From assembly GCA_001767435.1 (NCBI GenBank), contig MEKT01000206.1:1-64000 (forward strand): a DNA stretch of 64,000 bases, read 5' to 3'. A program made the translations under genes and the position numbers. Below, piece by piece: positions 8,603 to 18,324 of the stretch; within the stretch, counting starts at the first letter, position 1, and every line of letters begins with the position of its first letter. Below the pieces are notes generated by a model that was not told the DNA's origin, ran no database searches, and saw only the letters and a list, made by a program, of their open reading frames with translations. Source of the stretch: Acidobacteria bacterium RIFCSPLOWO2_02_FULL_65_29. GTDB taxonomy: Bacteria > Acidobacteriota > Vicinamibacteria > Vicinamibacterales > CAVVIG01.

Positions 8603-10285
8603 CTACTGAGCAGTGCCTGCGGCGGACGGAGCGATCCCCTTGCCTTCTTCGATCGTGATGAACTGCTTGATGGGGACGTTCGTCAGGTGGTCCTTCGCTC
8701 CACTCGGCCATTCGACGTCGATCGACGCGATCACCGGATCCTTGCCGAGGCCGAAGCTGAGCGCCAGGTCGCTCTGCGAGCAGTAGCTCGATCCGCTCCG
8801 CACGGTGCTCCACTGCCGTCCGCCAGCGCTCTGGATACGGACGACCGCCCCGATCCCGTTTCTGTTGGACTTCGTGCCGCGCGTCCGAATCGAAATCCAG
8901 TTGTTCTGGTTCCCGCCATCGTTGCGGTACAAGTACGCCGGTCCATGGTTCGTCGTCATCAGCACGTCCAGGTCGCCGTCGCGATCGTAGTCGGCGTAGG
9001 CCGCGCCGCGGGCGACAATCGGCCGCGCGAACGCCGACCCGACGGCCGCGCTCGCGTTTTCAAAGGACTTCTTGCCGGTGTTGCGGAAGAGGAGCGGCGG
9101 CTGCTTGTACTGCACCTTCGGTTGGACGCTGGCAATCTCTTCTTCGATGTGGCCGTTGGCCGCGAGAATGTCCAGCATGCCGTCGAGGTCGTAATCGAAG
9201 AAGAACACCCCGAACGCGAGCGACAACAGGCTCGCCCGCCCGACGCTCGACGTCGGCGCCTCGTCCACGAAGAGGCCCGTGCCCTCGTTGTGGTAGAGGC
9301 CGAGCATCTGGTTCGAGAAGTTGCCGACGAGCAGGTGCGGGCGCCCGGAGCGGTCGTAGTCTCCCGTGTCGACACCCATCGCACCACGCGCGACGCCATC
9401 CTCGCTGTACGCGACACCGGCCGACATCCCCTCCTCGGTGAACGTACCGTTCTTGTTGTTGCGATAGAGCTTGTTGGGCTGCGTGTCGTTGGCCACGAAC
9501 ATGTCGGACCAGCCGTCCCCGTTGTAGTCGAAGACCGTGATGCCCAGCGACTTGCTCGTCGCGTCGCCCACGCCAGCCTTCTCGCTCACGTCCTCGAAGC
9601 GGCCGCCGCCAAGGCTGTGATACAGCTTCGACGAGGTGCCCTTGTACGACTCGGGCGTGCAGTACGACTTCGACACCCCGTCGAGCGAGCACCACAGATC
9701 GCTCTTCTCGTCCCACTGCACGTAGTTCGCCACGAACAGATCGAGCCTGCCGTCCTTGTCGTAGTCGAGCCAGGCAGCGCTCGTGCTGAAGTTGGCATTG
9801 GCGATGCCCGAGGCCTTCGTCACATCCTTGAACTTGCCGGCACCTTCGTTGTGAAACAGCCGGTCGCCTTCGAGCGCCGTGATGTAGACGTCGTCTCTCC
9901 CGTCGTTGTCGTAGTCGCCAACGGCGGCGCCCATGCCGTACATCTCGACGTCGAGGCCGCTCCCCGCGGTGACATTGCTGAACGTGCCGTTCCGGTTGTT
10001 GCGATAGAGCGCGCTCAGCGAGCGCCGGCCGCGCGGCTGCCAGTCCTTGCTGTTGACCAGGACCAGATCCTGCCAGCCGTCGCCGTCGGCGTCGATGAAC
10101 GACCCGCCAGAGCCCAGCGTTTCCGGCAGGAACTTCTTGGCGGCTCGGCCGCTGTTGTGGGTGAACTTGATGCCCGCTGCGGCCGTGGCGTCGGTAAACG
10201 TCACGCCCGGCTTCGGCGTCTGGGCGGCCGCGACGGCGAGCCATGCCGCAACCGAGGCGGCCGTCAATGAGACACGTTTAACCAC
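8603..10285 (-). CDS. secreted CRTAC1-family FG-GAP/ASPIC-UnbV protein
   Basis: 560-residue exported protein, last gene of a seven-gene operon. A signal peptide (ending VAAAQ) precedes FG-GAP/VCBS repeats recognisable by Asp-rich calcium-type loops such as DADGDGWQD, DYDNDGRDD, DYDKDGRLD and DYDRDGDLD, giving a beta-propeller. The C-terminal ASPIC/UnbV domain shows SNRNGIGAVVRI, SYCSQSDLALSFGLG and VEWPSG. Such proteins are known in Acidobacteriota and Planctomycetes and have a human homologue (CRTAC1), but their bacterial function is not established. The start is a GTG at 10285. A 76-bp repeat-bearing gap separates it from the cytochrome gene, unlike the other overlapping junctions. Confidence 0.88.
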   Translation of the reverse strand: MVKRVSLTAASVAAWLAVAAAQTPKPGVTFTDATAAAGIKFTHNSGRAAKKFLPETLGSGGSFIDADGDGWQDLVLVNSKDWQPRGRRSLSALYRNNRNGTFSNVTAGSGLDVEMYGMGAAVGDYDNDGRDDVYITALEGDRLFHNEGAGKFKDVTKASGIANANFSTSAAWLDYDKDGRLDLFVANYVQWDEKSDLWCSLDGVSKSYCTPESYKGTSSKLYHSLGGGRFEDVSEKAGVGDATSKSLGITVFDYNGDGWSDMFVANDTQPNKLYRNNKNGTFTEEGMSAGVAYSEDGVARGAMGVDTGDYDRSGRPHLLVGNFSNQMLGLYHNEGTGLFVDEAPTSSVGRASLLSLAFGVFFFDYDLDGMLDILAANGHIEEEIASVQPKVQYKQPPLLFRNTGKKSFENASAAVGSAFARPIVARGAAYADYDRDGDLDVLMTTNHGPAYLYRNDGGNQNNWISIRTRGTKSNRNGIGAVVRIQSAGGRQWSTVRSGSSYCSQSDLALSFGLGKDPVIASIDVEWPSGAKDHLTNVPIKQFITIEEGKGIAPSAAGTAQ

Positions 10286-10299
10286 GATGATCTGCTTCC

Positions 10300-10352
10300 T
10301 TCAGGCTCTGGGCTTCAGGCTCTGGGCTTTAGAGTCTGAGCCTCAGGCTCGA
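10300..10352. repeat. short-word repeat, CAGGCTCTGGGCTT type
   Basis: Two direct copies of TTCAGGCTCTGGG, starting at 10300 and 10314, followed by degenerate copies (AGAGTCTGAGCCTCAGGCT), fill the gap between the cytochrome and the last CRTAC1 gene. This is one of many junction repeats in the window. Confidence 0.75.
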
Positions 10353-10361
10353 GCCAGCCTC

Positions 10362-13259
10362 TTAATTGTTCGATTTCGCTCCCGGCTTTCCCGCCGCCGG
10401 CGCTCCGTTGTTCGCGGTCGTGACGGCGCCGCGGGCCGGACGGCGCTCGGGAGATCCCATCCAGTCGAGCGGCACGCTCTCGTGCTCGTGGATCTGTTGC
10501 CGCTCGTTGTTCTCCTCCGGGCTCGCCATCCGGCGGACACCCGTGATGGCCTGAGACGATTCCTCCGCCTTGAACCGGCGGAAGAGCTTCTCCTCGCGGG
10601 CCGCCGCCTCGGCGTTCCCGAGGCCGCGGTGCGCCAACATCGCCGTGTAGTGCATCTGCACGTCTTCGGGGTCGACGAGGCAGACTTGATCGAGTACCTT
10701 CAGCGCCTCCTGGTAATTGCGCTGGAGGAAGAGAATGCGCGCCAACTGGTTCAGCACGACGCGGTCGCGCGGGTACTTTGCGATGGTCGTCTCGAGCGAC
10801 TTGATCGCGGCGTCGTAGTCGCCGTCCGCTTTCTCGATGAGCGCCCGGAAGTAGTAGATGCGGCCGAGCGACGAGTCGCGCCTGAGTGCCTCGGCGATGT
10901 ACGGCTTGGCTTCTTCGGTCTCGCCCTCCTGGATCAGCGCCCGCGCCACGTTCAGCCAGCCGTCGGCGTATTCGGGCTCGGCCTTGGTGACCTGCTTGAA
11001 CGCATACTCCGCGCCCTTGATGTCGCCTTGCAGCAGGAGCCCGATGCCCCAGTCGTTCCATCGCTCGCGGGTCGATTTCTCGGAGCTCTGCACCCATTCG
11101 GTTGGCGTCTTGCCGTCGCCAATCGGTATCGAGGCCTTCGCTTCAGCGAGCATGATGATCGGCAGGTCCGGAATCCGATCCTTGATCTGGCCGGATACGT
11201 TCGTGGGTATGTTGGCCGCGTCGAACGAGTACTCGGCGCTATTGAACGCCTTGCTGATGAGCGACGGGGGCTGCCCCGGCTTGAGCTCGCCGGCGTACGC
11301 GAACTGCGTGTAGTAGTGCGTAAACTTGCGGTAGTTCAGTTTCGCCGTGAACGTGATCGGCCCCTGCACGTCGTTGGGAATCTTCACCCGGAAATGCGCC
11401 GTGTCGGCCGCGCCCGGCGGGATGAGCCGGACGTACATCACGCTTCGAGCCTGCCAGGCGTTCCGCTTGTCGATCGGGTTGCCCTCGCCGTCGAGCTGGT
11501 ACGACCGGTAGAAATGCGCGCCGGTCTCCACAGGGCCCTTGCCCTCGTCCTGGACCTGGCCGCTCCAGTAGATCAGGCGGCCGGACGCGTCGCGTCCCTG
11601 CAGCTCGAGCCAGATGTCGAACGCGTCCACGGTGCCGCCCGGGAAGAAGTGACCGATCTTCCGGGTGCGGACGACGACGTCCACGCGCGCGGTCGAGCCC
11701 GGCAGCAGCGCCGGCTGGACCTTGTCGATCGGCGCTGCCACCTGCCCCACGTCGCGGATGAAGATGGGACCCGACTGCTCCGACTCTTCACCCACGCCGA
11801 AGGTCGTCGCCGCCTGCTGCGAGTCGCCCGCGCGACGAATCATGCGCGTGCCTTCGGACTTCTCATCCACCGGAGACACCGCGAAGATATCGACGGTGAT
11901 GAAGCCGGATGTCAGGAACTTCTCCACTTCCTGGAGCTGCGCCTGGTCGTTGTTCGCCGTCGGCACGGCGGTATTGGCGGCGGCGAAACGGTGCGAGTGC
12001 ACCGAGCCGTCGGCGTGCCGGCCCGGGTCGCCGGACGCGAGCGAGGGCATATGACAATCGACGCAGGTCGCGCCGGCCTCCGGATAGTAGAAGGATCGCG
12101 CGCCTTGACCGAATCCGCTCGCTTGCCAGTTGTCGTAGTCGTTGAACCCGCGGACCCACCGGTAATCATTCACCGGGATGTCCAGGTGGACTTTGTGGCA
12201 CGCCGAGCAGAACTCGGACGCGTTCTCCTTCATGAACGGCTTGATGAACGTCCGGCGATGCGGCTCCGGATTCAGGTACGTCATGAAGCGGTCCATCGCG
12301 CGAACCGCGCGGTTGCGGCTCGTCATCAGCTCGTGCAGCGGCGGGTACTCGATCGTGAAGCCGCCGTTGCCCATGCTGCCGTCGACGTGCGTGATCGCGT
12401 GGCACGACGTGCAGGCCAGACCCGCGTGCGCTTCGGGCGTGTCGATCTGGTCCTTGATCGGCCGATCGAACCGGCCGTTGAAGAACACGGCGTGATCGTG
12501 GCAGCCCGCGCACCACTTGCTCGGCGTCGGCCCCACCACGTCCTGCATGTACTCGACCGACTTCCGATAGAACTGGTTGTTGAACGATCCAAAATGATGG
12601 GCCGAGCTGTTCCACTGGTCGTAGATATCCTTGTGGCAGCTCCCGCACGCTTCCGAGTCCATGAAGAAGTTCGACGGGATGATCCCGCCGACATTGGTCT
12701 TCGCCGATGAGGGAAAGAACGGCGACTTCGGCCCGCCGCCTTCTTCTTCCATCACCGTCGGCACCACCAGCGGATTGACGATACGGTGCGAGGGATTCGG
12801 GTTGGCCTTCACGTACAGCCCGACGGCCACAGGGAACACGGCGGCAAACACCGCGGCGCCCTGCGTGGCGCGGCCGAAGGTGCGAAGGCCGCCGGCTGCG
12901 CGCGCGGCCTTGACTGTGTACGGAAGCAGCAGCACCACGCCGACAACCGCCGCGATGATGTGCGCGTTCAGAATCCAGCGGTTCTCGTTGAGATTGCCGA
13001 CGGCGACCAGATACAGGCCAAGGGCGAGCGCCACCGCCGTCCCCGCCGCCGCAAGCAGCGTGCCGCGGCGCACTTCGGGGTCGCGCGCCAGGAGCATAGC
13101 GCCGGCGATCGACACGGCCACGCCCAGCACCAGGTGGAACAGCACGTTGCCCATGTAGAAAACCGTGGGCGACTTGAACGCCGCGATATAGCCGGTATTG
13201 ACCAGCAGGACGACGAAGCCTGTGGCGACCAGCGTTTTGAGCGCGGGAATCCTTGTCAA
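10362..13259 (-). CDS. membrane-anchored five-haem cytochrome c with TPR domain
   Basis: 965 residues. About five N-terminal transmembrane helices (roughly 9-27, 37-57, 68-88, 98-115, 134-150) precede a periplasmic multihaem domain with five CxxCH motifs: CGSCH 205-209, CAGCH 250-254, CTSCH 283-287, CSACH 351-355 and CVDCH 399-403. A beta-rich domain follows, then TPRs (about 735-880) and a low-complexity tail. It resembles cytochrome c554-like multihaem proteins fused to TPRs, implying electron transfer at the outer face of the inner membrane. Histidines within helices (H42, H100) could ligate b-type haem, which is speculative. Its ATG overlaps the stop of the upstream TPR-CRTAC1 gene by 4 bp, so the two are translationally coupled. 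Confidence 0.88.
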   Translation of the reverse strand: MTRIPALKTLVATGFVVLLVNTGYIAAFKSPTVFYMGNVLFHLVLGVAVSIAGAMLLARDPEVRRGTLLAAAGTAVALALGLYLVAVGNLNENRWILNAHIIAAVVGVVLLLPYTVKAARAAGGLRTFGRATQGAAVFAAVFPVAVGLYVKANPNPSHRIVNPLVVPTVMEEEGGGPKSPFFPSSAKTNVGGIIPSNFFMDSEACGSCHKDIYDQWNSSAHHFGSFNNQFYRKSVEYMQDVVGPTPSKWCAGCHDHAVFFNGRFDRPIKDQIDTPEAHAGLACTSCHAITHVDGSMGNGGFTIEYPPLHELMTSRNRAVRAMDRFMTYLNPEPHRRTFIKPFMKENASEFCSACHKVHLDIPVNDYRWVRGFNDYDNWQASGFGQGARSFYYPEAGATCVDCHMPSLASGDPGRHADGSVHSHRFAAANTAVPTANNDQAQLQEVEKFLTSGFITVDIFAVSPVDEKSEGTRMIRRAGDSQQAATTFGVGEESEQSGPIFIRDVGQVAAPIDKVQPALLPGSTARVDVVVRTRKIGHFFPGGTVDAFDIWLELQGRDASGRLIYWSGQVQDEGKGPVETGAHFYRSYQLDGEGNPIDKRNAWQARSVMYVRLIPPGAADTAHFRVKIPNDVQGPITFTAKLNYRKFTHYYTQFAYAGELKPGQPPSLISKAFNSAEYSFDAANIPTNVSGQIKDRIPDLPIIMLAEAKASIPIGDGKTPTEWVQSSEKSTRERWNDWGIGLLLQGDIKGAEYAFKQVTKAEPEYADGWLNVARALIQEGETEEAKPYIAEALRRDSSLGRIYYFRALIEKADGDYDAAIKSLETTIAKYPRDRVVLNQLARILFLQRNYQEALKVLDQVCLVDPEDVQMHYTAMLAHRGLGNAEAAAREEKLFRRFKAEESSQAITGVRRMASPEENNERQQIHEHESVPLDWMGSPERRPARGAVTTANNGAPAAGKPGAKSNN

Positions 13260-16200
13260 TGTGTTGCTCCGGGAAATAGCTGGGTCAGCGGCCGCACGAG
13301 CCGCAACGCCGGCCGAGTATTGTACTTTTCGAGATAGTCGCGGTGCTTCACATCGTCGGGAAACTGCTCAGGGGTTCCGTACGGATACGCGCTCATGCCG
13401 TGGAACGGCAGCGGCTCGACGCTCTGAGAGAAGGCCGTGTTCGCGTCGCCATCCTTGGCCCACCCGTCGACGAGCAGCAGGAAATCCCGGGTCCAACCCG
13501 GCCCAAGCGCCGGCAGCGCGCTCGAGGGAAACAACAGGCGCAGCTCGTCACCAGAGCCCATGATCACCAGCAGGTCGTCGATGTCTTTCGTGAGCGGCGT
13601 CACGTCGCCAAAACGCGTGTACAGCCCGGGCGTGGGGTTCCACGTCGAGAGCGGCATCAGACGCGAGTAGTCGAACGTCTCGGGCTGCCTGCGTTCCGGA
13701 TGAATCTCGGGCGTCGAGAATCCCCGGAAACGCAGTTCGGCGGACGCCGCATCGATCGGCGTCATCACCGCCGCGGCGCCGGCATCTTCGCTCAGAAAGA
13801 TCTCGTCCCAATACACGCACAGGTTCGTGATGATGCGAACCTCGCGCGACGCCGACAGAAACATTCCCGTGAGATCGACGACGATGGTCTTCGGCTTCCC
13901 GGCCGGAATACCCATGTCTTCGACCACCGTCTTCCACTCGCCGGACGCGTCCTTCACCTGAAGCGAGGGGAACACGAGGCCCCTCGGATCCTCCTGCGCC
14001 GCGCCCAGGAACGTGCTGCCGTCGGCCCAGTCCACCCAGCCGCTGAGGATCAGGACTGGGCCCTTCGACTCGCCGCCTCGCGGCTCGGTCGGCGCGGGCC
14101 GGTGGCTCGGGGCCGGCCCGAAATCCACATCGAGGGTGTGCAGCTCGGCGACGCCCGAGAGGTTGCGCGAGAAACCCTCCGGATACGTCAGGTCGCGAGC
14201 CGTCAGCGCCGCCCTCACATCGCGTCCCTTGTCGTCGCGCGCCCGCACCGGATGCACGCGCCGCGAGGCGCCAAACAGACGGAACTCCGGGTACGGCGGC
14301 GCCTTGAACTTCTCATTCGTGAACACGTCGACGCCGGCAGGGTGATCGACCGCGAAGAGCCGGACCTGGTCGAGATACGACACCTCGCGCAGTTCCTCGG
14401 TGATCCGAATCTCGTACGCACCGTCGCGGGACGCGAGCGCGCGGCCGGGAATCTGCACGTACTCGTCGTGGTCGACCGGAAAGTACGTACCGTCGCCCGA
14501 GCTCGCCCCTAGCGGCGCCACACCCAGCACATCGGTGATGAACTCGAACCCGCGTCCGTTCCAGGTGAAGATCATCGGGCATGATCCCGATAGGCGCTGG
14601 GCTTCCTTGTAGCTGGCCGCCTGCCGCACCGGCTGGCGGACTTCGTTCTGAATGAGTCCGTTCGGCCACGTGATGCGCACGGTGTCCACCTGTGTTGCGT
14701 TGCGCAGCCCGAACACGATCGGGACGCCGTCGTAGGCGCGCTTCTGATAGGAGCGGCCGGCCTTCACCTCGACCTGCGCCTGCGACGCCAGCTTCAAGTT
14801 CCTCACGCCAGCGAGCCGTACGCCGATCCAGGCATTGCCGGCCGCGCCGTCGTTGCGCATGAGATGCACGGAGCCGTCGGGTCGCACGAGCGCCACGTCA
14901 GTACGGCCGTCGGCGTCGAAGTCCGCAGCGGTCGCCGCAATCGCGCTCCCGAGGGGCGACCCTTCGGCCGGCACGAGCCGGCCCGAGCCCTGATTCCGGA
15001 ACACGCGGTCGCCCGTCACGACGTCGAGCAGGGCGCGATTGTCGAAGTCGACGAGCGTGGCGACGCCGGGGCCCGCGTCCGCCAAGGGGACCGCCTGGAA
15101 CTGTCCCCGGCGGTTGAAGAGCACGCTGACCGACGTCTCTGCGGTGATCACCAGGTCGGTCGCCGAGTCGTGGTCGAGGTCGGCGGCGCCCAGGACGAGC
15201 CTCCCGGCCGACGCCTCGTTGACCGTCCGGGTTTCGAACTTGCCCGCGAGCAGGTCCTTGTAGAGGATCGGCCGCCGATCGAGATAGGTGACGAAGAGGT
15301 CGCGGCCGTTCGTATCGGGCAGGAGTTCGATGACGATAGCGCTCGTCGCAACCCCGTCGGCAAACGGAAAGCCGGTCGACTGGTCGCTGAACCCCGCCTG
15401 GCCGTTGTTGCGAAGGAGCAGCGATCGGGCGCCGAACAGAAACAGGTCCACGTCGTAGTCGTGGTCGTAGTCGAGCCACACGGCCGTGTTGAAGGGCACC
15501 TGAGGGAGTGACACGGCGCTCGGTTGAAACGTCCCGCTCGCATTGCCGTACAGCGCCGCCCCCGAGTCGGTCAGCACGCACAGGTCCGCGAAGCCGTCGT
15601 TGTTGAAGTCGCCGGCGACGACCGCGCGCACGGCCTTGACACCCTCGAGGCCCGTGCCCGCCATCGGCACGTCGCCATTCTTGTAGACGACAATGCCGGC
15701 CGCCGACCAGGCGACGAGATCAGGACGGCCGTCGGCGTCGACATCCGCGGTCAGGAGGCCGGGCGGATCCCGATCGAGGCTGGCGCCAGGCAGCACACGG
15801 TCCTCGAACTTCAGCGGCGCGAGCGGTCGGTCGTCGGCCGACACCGGGTCGGCGGGATCGAGAATCTCCGAATAGAAGCTCCACTCGAGATCCTCCGGGA
15901 CGGCCGCGCCCGCCTGCTGCTTCTTGAGGGCCTGGAACGTCGCCTGCTCGCGCGCCGCGTCCTCGGCGCGACCCGCTTCGCGGTACGAGTTATACAGCTG
16001 GAAGTGGGGGCCGGCCAGGTTGGGATCGAGCTTCGCGGCCGCCTCGAACTCGCGAAGGGCGTCGGCGGGCTTTTCGTTCAGCTTGTACAGGTACCCGAGG
16101 TTGTAGCGCGAGACCGGCTCGTCGGGCACGAGCTTCACCATCTGCTCGAACTGGACAGTGGCCTTCGCGTACTCGGAGGCCTTCTTGTAGACGATACCGA

Positions 16201-16525
16201 GGTTGAACCAGGTGTGCGGAATCGAGGGATCCTGCTTCTGCGCCTGCAGGAGCTGGGCGACGCCTTCATCGGACTTGGCCGCCTTGAGCAACGCGAGGCC
16301 GTAGTTCACGCGCTCGCGCGCGGAGGCCGGCGCCAGGTCGAGCGCCGCCTTGAACTCGGCGACAGCCTGCTGCTGCGTCGTCGGGTTCTCGTAGAACGCC
16401 TTGCCCAGATTGCGATGCCTGGCGAGCGCGTCGGCGCCCGGCAGCTGCGCGTGTGGATCCGCCGTCGTCCAGAGGAACGACAGCAGCACAACGCACGTGC
16501 CGAACAGTCGAAAGGGTCGGGACAT
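13256..16525 (-). CDS. TPR plus CRTAC1-type FG-GAP protein
   Basis: 1089 residues with a signal peptide. The first 200 or so residues carry several TPRs (for example HTWFNLGIVYKKASEYAKA and PVSRYNLGYLYKLNEKPADA). FG-GAP propeller loops follow (DVDADGRPD, DFNNDGFAD, DYDHDYDVD, DFDADGRTD). The ASPIC/UnbV-like segment is degenerate (FGLRNATQVDTVRITWPNG). The last 450 residues, from SCPMIFTWNGRGFEF onward, form an extra domain I do not recognise, with repeated beta-rich and WYF-rich stretches. The gene overlaps both neighbours, by 1 bp upstream (TGATG) and 4 bp downstream (ATGA). It may be the scaffold protein of the operon, which is an inference from its size and TPR content. Confidence 0.88.
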   Translation of the reverse strand: MSRPFRLFGTCVVLLSFLWTTADPHAQLPGADALARHRNLGKAFYENPTTQQQAVAEFKAALDLAPASARERVNYGLALLKAAKSDEGVAQLLQAQKQDPSIPHTWFNLGIVYKKASEYAKATVQFEQMVKLVPDEPVSRYNLGYLYKLNEKPADALREFEAAAKLDPNLAGPHFQLYNSYREAGRAEDAAREQATFQALKKQQAGAAVPEDLEWSFYSEILDPADPVSADDRPLAPLKFEDRVLPGASLDRDPPGLLTADVDADGRPDLVAWSAAGIVVYKNGDVPMAGTGLEGVKAVRAVVAGDFNNDGFADLCVLTDSGAALYGNASGTFQPSAVSLPQVPFNTAVWLDYDHDYDVDLFLFGARSLLLRNNGQAGFSDQSTGFPFADGVATSAIVIELLPDTNGRDLFVTYLDRRPILYKDLLAGKFETRTVNEASAGRLVLGAADLDHDSATDLVITAETSVSVLFNRRGQFQAVPLADAGPGVATLVDFDNRALLDVVTGDRVFRNQGSGRLVPAEGSPLGSAIAATAADFDADGRTDVALVRPDGSVHLMRNDGAAGNAWIGVRLAGVRNLKLASQAQVEVKAGRSYQKRAYDGVPIVFGLRNATQVDTVRITWPNGLIQNEVRQPVRQAASYKEAQRLSGSCPMIFTWNGRGFEFITDVLGVAPLGASSGDGTYFPVDHDEYVQIPGRALASRDGAYEIRITEELREVSYLDQVRLFAVDHPAGVDVFTNEKFKAPPYPEFRLFGASRRVHPVRARDDKGRDVRAALTARDLTYPEGFSRNLSGVAELHTLDVDFGPAPSHRPAPTEPRGGESKGPVLILSGWVDWADGSTFLGAAQEDPRGLVFPSLQVKDASGEWKTVVEDMGIPAGKPKTIVVDLTGMFLSASREVRIITNLCVYWDEIFLSEDAGAAAVMTPIDAASAELRFRGFSTPEIHPERRQPETFDYSRLMPLSTWNPTPGLYTRFGDVTPLTKDIDDLLVIMGSGDELRLLFPSSALPALGPGWTRDFLLLVDGWAKDGDANTAFSQSVEPLPFHGMSAYPYGTPEQFPDDVKHRDYLEKYNTRPALRLVRPLTQLFPGATH

Positions 16526-18324
16526 CAGCGCGAGCCGGATGACGCGGGCTCACGCACCGTTGTCAGCCTGTCGAGAACCGCGGTCACCTGTTGCACGGCT
16601 CCGCTCGGCCAGCGCACCGAGACCGACGGCACAGCCGTGCTCGCGCCCAGCCCGACGTGCAGGCGCTGCAGGCTCTGACCGGCGTAGCCGTTACCGCCGT
16701 CCACTTCGCGAATCTGCGTGCGGGCCGCGGTCTTTACGGTCACGCGCGCGCCGATCGCGTCGCGGTTGGATTTGGAGCCGACCAACTTCAATTGAATCCA
16801 GTGGCCGGCGCCCGTCGTGACGTTGCGATACAGGAGCGGTTCCTGATCGGCGTTTGCCTGGAAGAAGTCGAGCCGGCCGTCGTTGTCGTAATCGGCCACG
16901 GCGAGACCGCGGCCGTCTTTGTCGTTGTCCACGCCCGCCGCGGCCGACATCTCCTTGAACACCTGGCCGTCCAGGTTCCTGTAGAACTTCTTCTTCTGGT
17001 ACCCGCTCCACGTCATGGTGCCGATACTGGGCCACTGGCGGACGTCGGTGAAATCGACGCCAGGCCTCGTGATCATCTCGACGAGCACCGGAATGTAGTT
17101 GTCGGGCCCGGCCGACCGGAGGCCGTTGACGACGAAGAGGTCGAGCAGGCCGTCGTTGTCGTAGTCGCCGAACTTCGCCGCCCAGCCCCACAGCGTCTCG
17201 CACGTGCCGGTCTCGCGCGAGAGATCGGTGAACGTGCCGTCGCCGTTGTTGTGCCAGAGCATGTTGCACTCTTTCATGTACTCGTCGGTGATGTTGGTGA
17301 CGTACACGTCGAGTTTACCGTCGTTGTCGTAGTCGCCGACGTCGACGTTCATGCCCTTCTTGGTGTCGAAACCGCCGAGCGCCGTTTCGGTCTTGTCGGT
17401 GAATGTGCCGTCGCCGTCGTTCACGAAGTACCGATCGGTGCCGTAGTCGTTCGCCAGATACACATCCTGGTCGCCGTCGTCGTCGAAGTCGCCATGGCCC
17501 ACGTCCAGCGTCCAGCCGGTGTGCCCCGCGAAGCCGGCCTTTGCGGTGACGTTCTCGAACCGCCCGTTGCCGAGGCTGTGCCAGAGCGTGACGCCGCCGC
17601 CGTTGACGGCGTTGTCGAGATCGTTCGGCAGGACGTGCGGGTCCGGCAGATCGAGCAGGTTGAGCGGCTTGAAATAGTTGCCGAACAGCAGATCCAACCG
17701 GCCGTCGTTGTCGTAGTCGAAGGCCATCGCCGCAATGGTGTTCCCAAACGTCGTCAGGCCCGACGAGGCCGACACGTCCCTGAAAGCCGCGGCGCGCTCG
17801 TTGTGATAGAGGATGGGCGTTCCGAAACGAACGACCAACAAGTCCCGCCAGCCGTCATTGTCGTAATCGAACCAGACGCTGTCGGCGACGATCGACTTCG
17901 CGTCGTTCCCGCCGCCGACGCCAAGCTTCTCCGCAACGTTGGTGAACGTCAGGTTCCCGTTGTTGCGATACAGATAGCTTGTCGTGCCCTCGTTCGAGTT
18001 GGTGACGAAGAGGTCGTCGAATCCGTCGTTGTCGAAATCGCCCGCCGACGCGGCCGCACCGCCCGACGTGAACATGTGCAGGACGTCGCCCGTGGCGCCC
18101 TTGAACTGCCGCGTGTGATGGCGCACGCGGACCCCGGCCGTTGCGGCGATGTCCTCGAACTTCATCACGCCCGGCGTGTCGGCCGCTCCGATGGTCAGCG
18201 TCAACAGGGACACGATCGAGACGATCACCGCAGAGCGCGCGGAGATCGCAGAGAGTCTTCCAACATGATTCTCTGCGGTCTCTGCCGTCATCGTCGTCTT
18301 CGTGTCGTTTACTGGTTTGTCCAT
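16525..18324 (-). CDS. secreted CRTAC1-family protein
   Basis: About 599 residues. FG-GAP loops such as DFDNDGFDD, DYDNDGWRD, DYDNDGRLD and DFDDDGDQD run through the protein, and the C-terminal ASPIC/UnbV domain has SNRDAIGARVTV, GYAGQSLQRLHVGLG and VRWPSG. The ATG at 18324 has a GCAGGA Shine-Dalgarno at good spacing and overlaps the stop of the upstream TPR gene by 16 bp. The same frame stays open far upstream, but that part antisense-like composition belongs to the TPR gene region. The N-terminal signal region is unusual: residues about 13-32 are encoded by a GCAGAG-type hairpin repeat, and the hydrophobic core begins just after it. Confidence 0.87.
   Translation of the reverse strand: MDKPVNDTKTTMTAETAENHVGRLSAISARSAVIVSIVSLLTLTIGAADTPGVMKFEDIAATAGVRVRHHTRQFKGATGDVLHMFTSGGAAASAGDFDNDGFDDLFVTNSNEGTTSYLYRNNGNLTFTNVAEKLGVGGGNDAKSIVADSVWFDYDNDGWRDLLVVRFGTPILYHNERAAAFRDVSASSGLTTFGNTIAAMAFDYDNDGRLDLLFGNYFKPLNLLDLPDPHVLPNDLDNAVNGGGVTLWHSLGNGRFENVTAKAGFAGHTGWTLDVGHGDFDDDGDQDVYLANDYGTDRYFVNDGDGTFTDKTETALGGFDTKKGMNVDVGDYDNDGKLDVYVTNITDEYMKECNMLWHNNGDGTFTDLSRETGTCETLWGWAAKFGDYDNDGLLDLFVVNGLRSAGPDNYIPVLVEMITRPGVDFTDVRQWPSIGTMTWSGYQKKKFYRNLDGQVFKEMSAAAGVDNDKDGRGLAVADYDNDGRLDFFQANADQEPLLYRNVTTGAGHWIQLKLVGSKSNRDAIGARVTVKTAARTQIREVDGGNGYAGQSLQRLHVGLGASTAVPSVSVRWPSGAVQQVTAVLDRLTTVREPASSGSR
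18230..18287. repeat. GCAGAG hairpin repeat inside a CRTAC1 gene
   Basis: An inverted repeat begins GCAGAGCGCGCGGAGATC and ends GATTCTCTGCGGTCTCTGC. It lies in the signal-peptide-encoding part of the CRTAC1 gene. A related hairpin (GCAGAGGTCGCGGAGGCTTC, then CTGCGGTCTCTGCG) is at 61153-61200, so this is a dispersed element that has become coding sequence here. Confidence 0.7.

Noticed and set aside
8426-10270. Plus-strand frame of about 614 codons
   Set aside because: Antisense to the FG-GAP repeats of a clearly coding CRTAC1 gene; no motif of its own.
10047-12710. Long open frame of about 887 codons on the plus strand
   Set aside because: It is antisense to the cytochrome and CRTAC1 genes, which have clear motifs; high GC produces long antisense frames of Arg/Val-rich composition.
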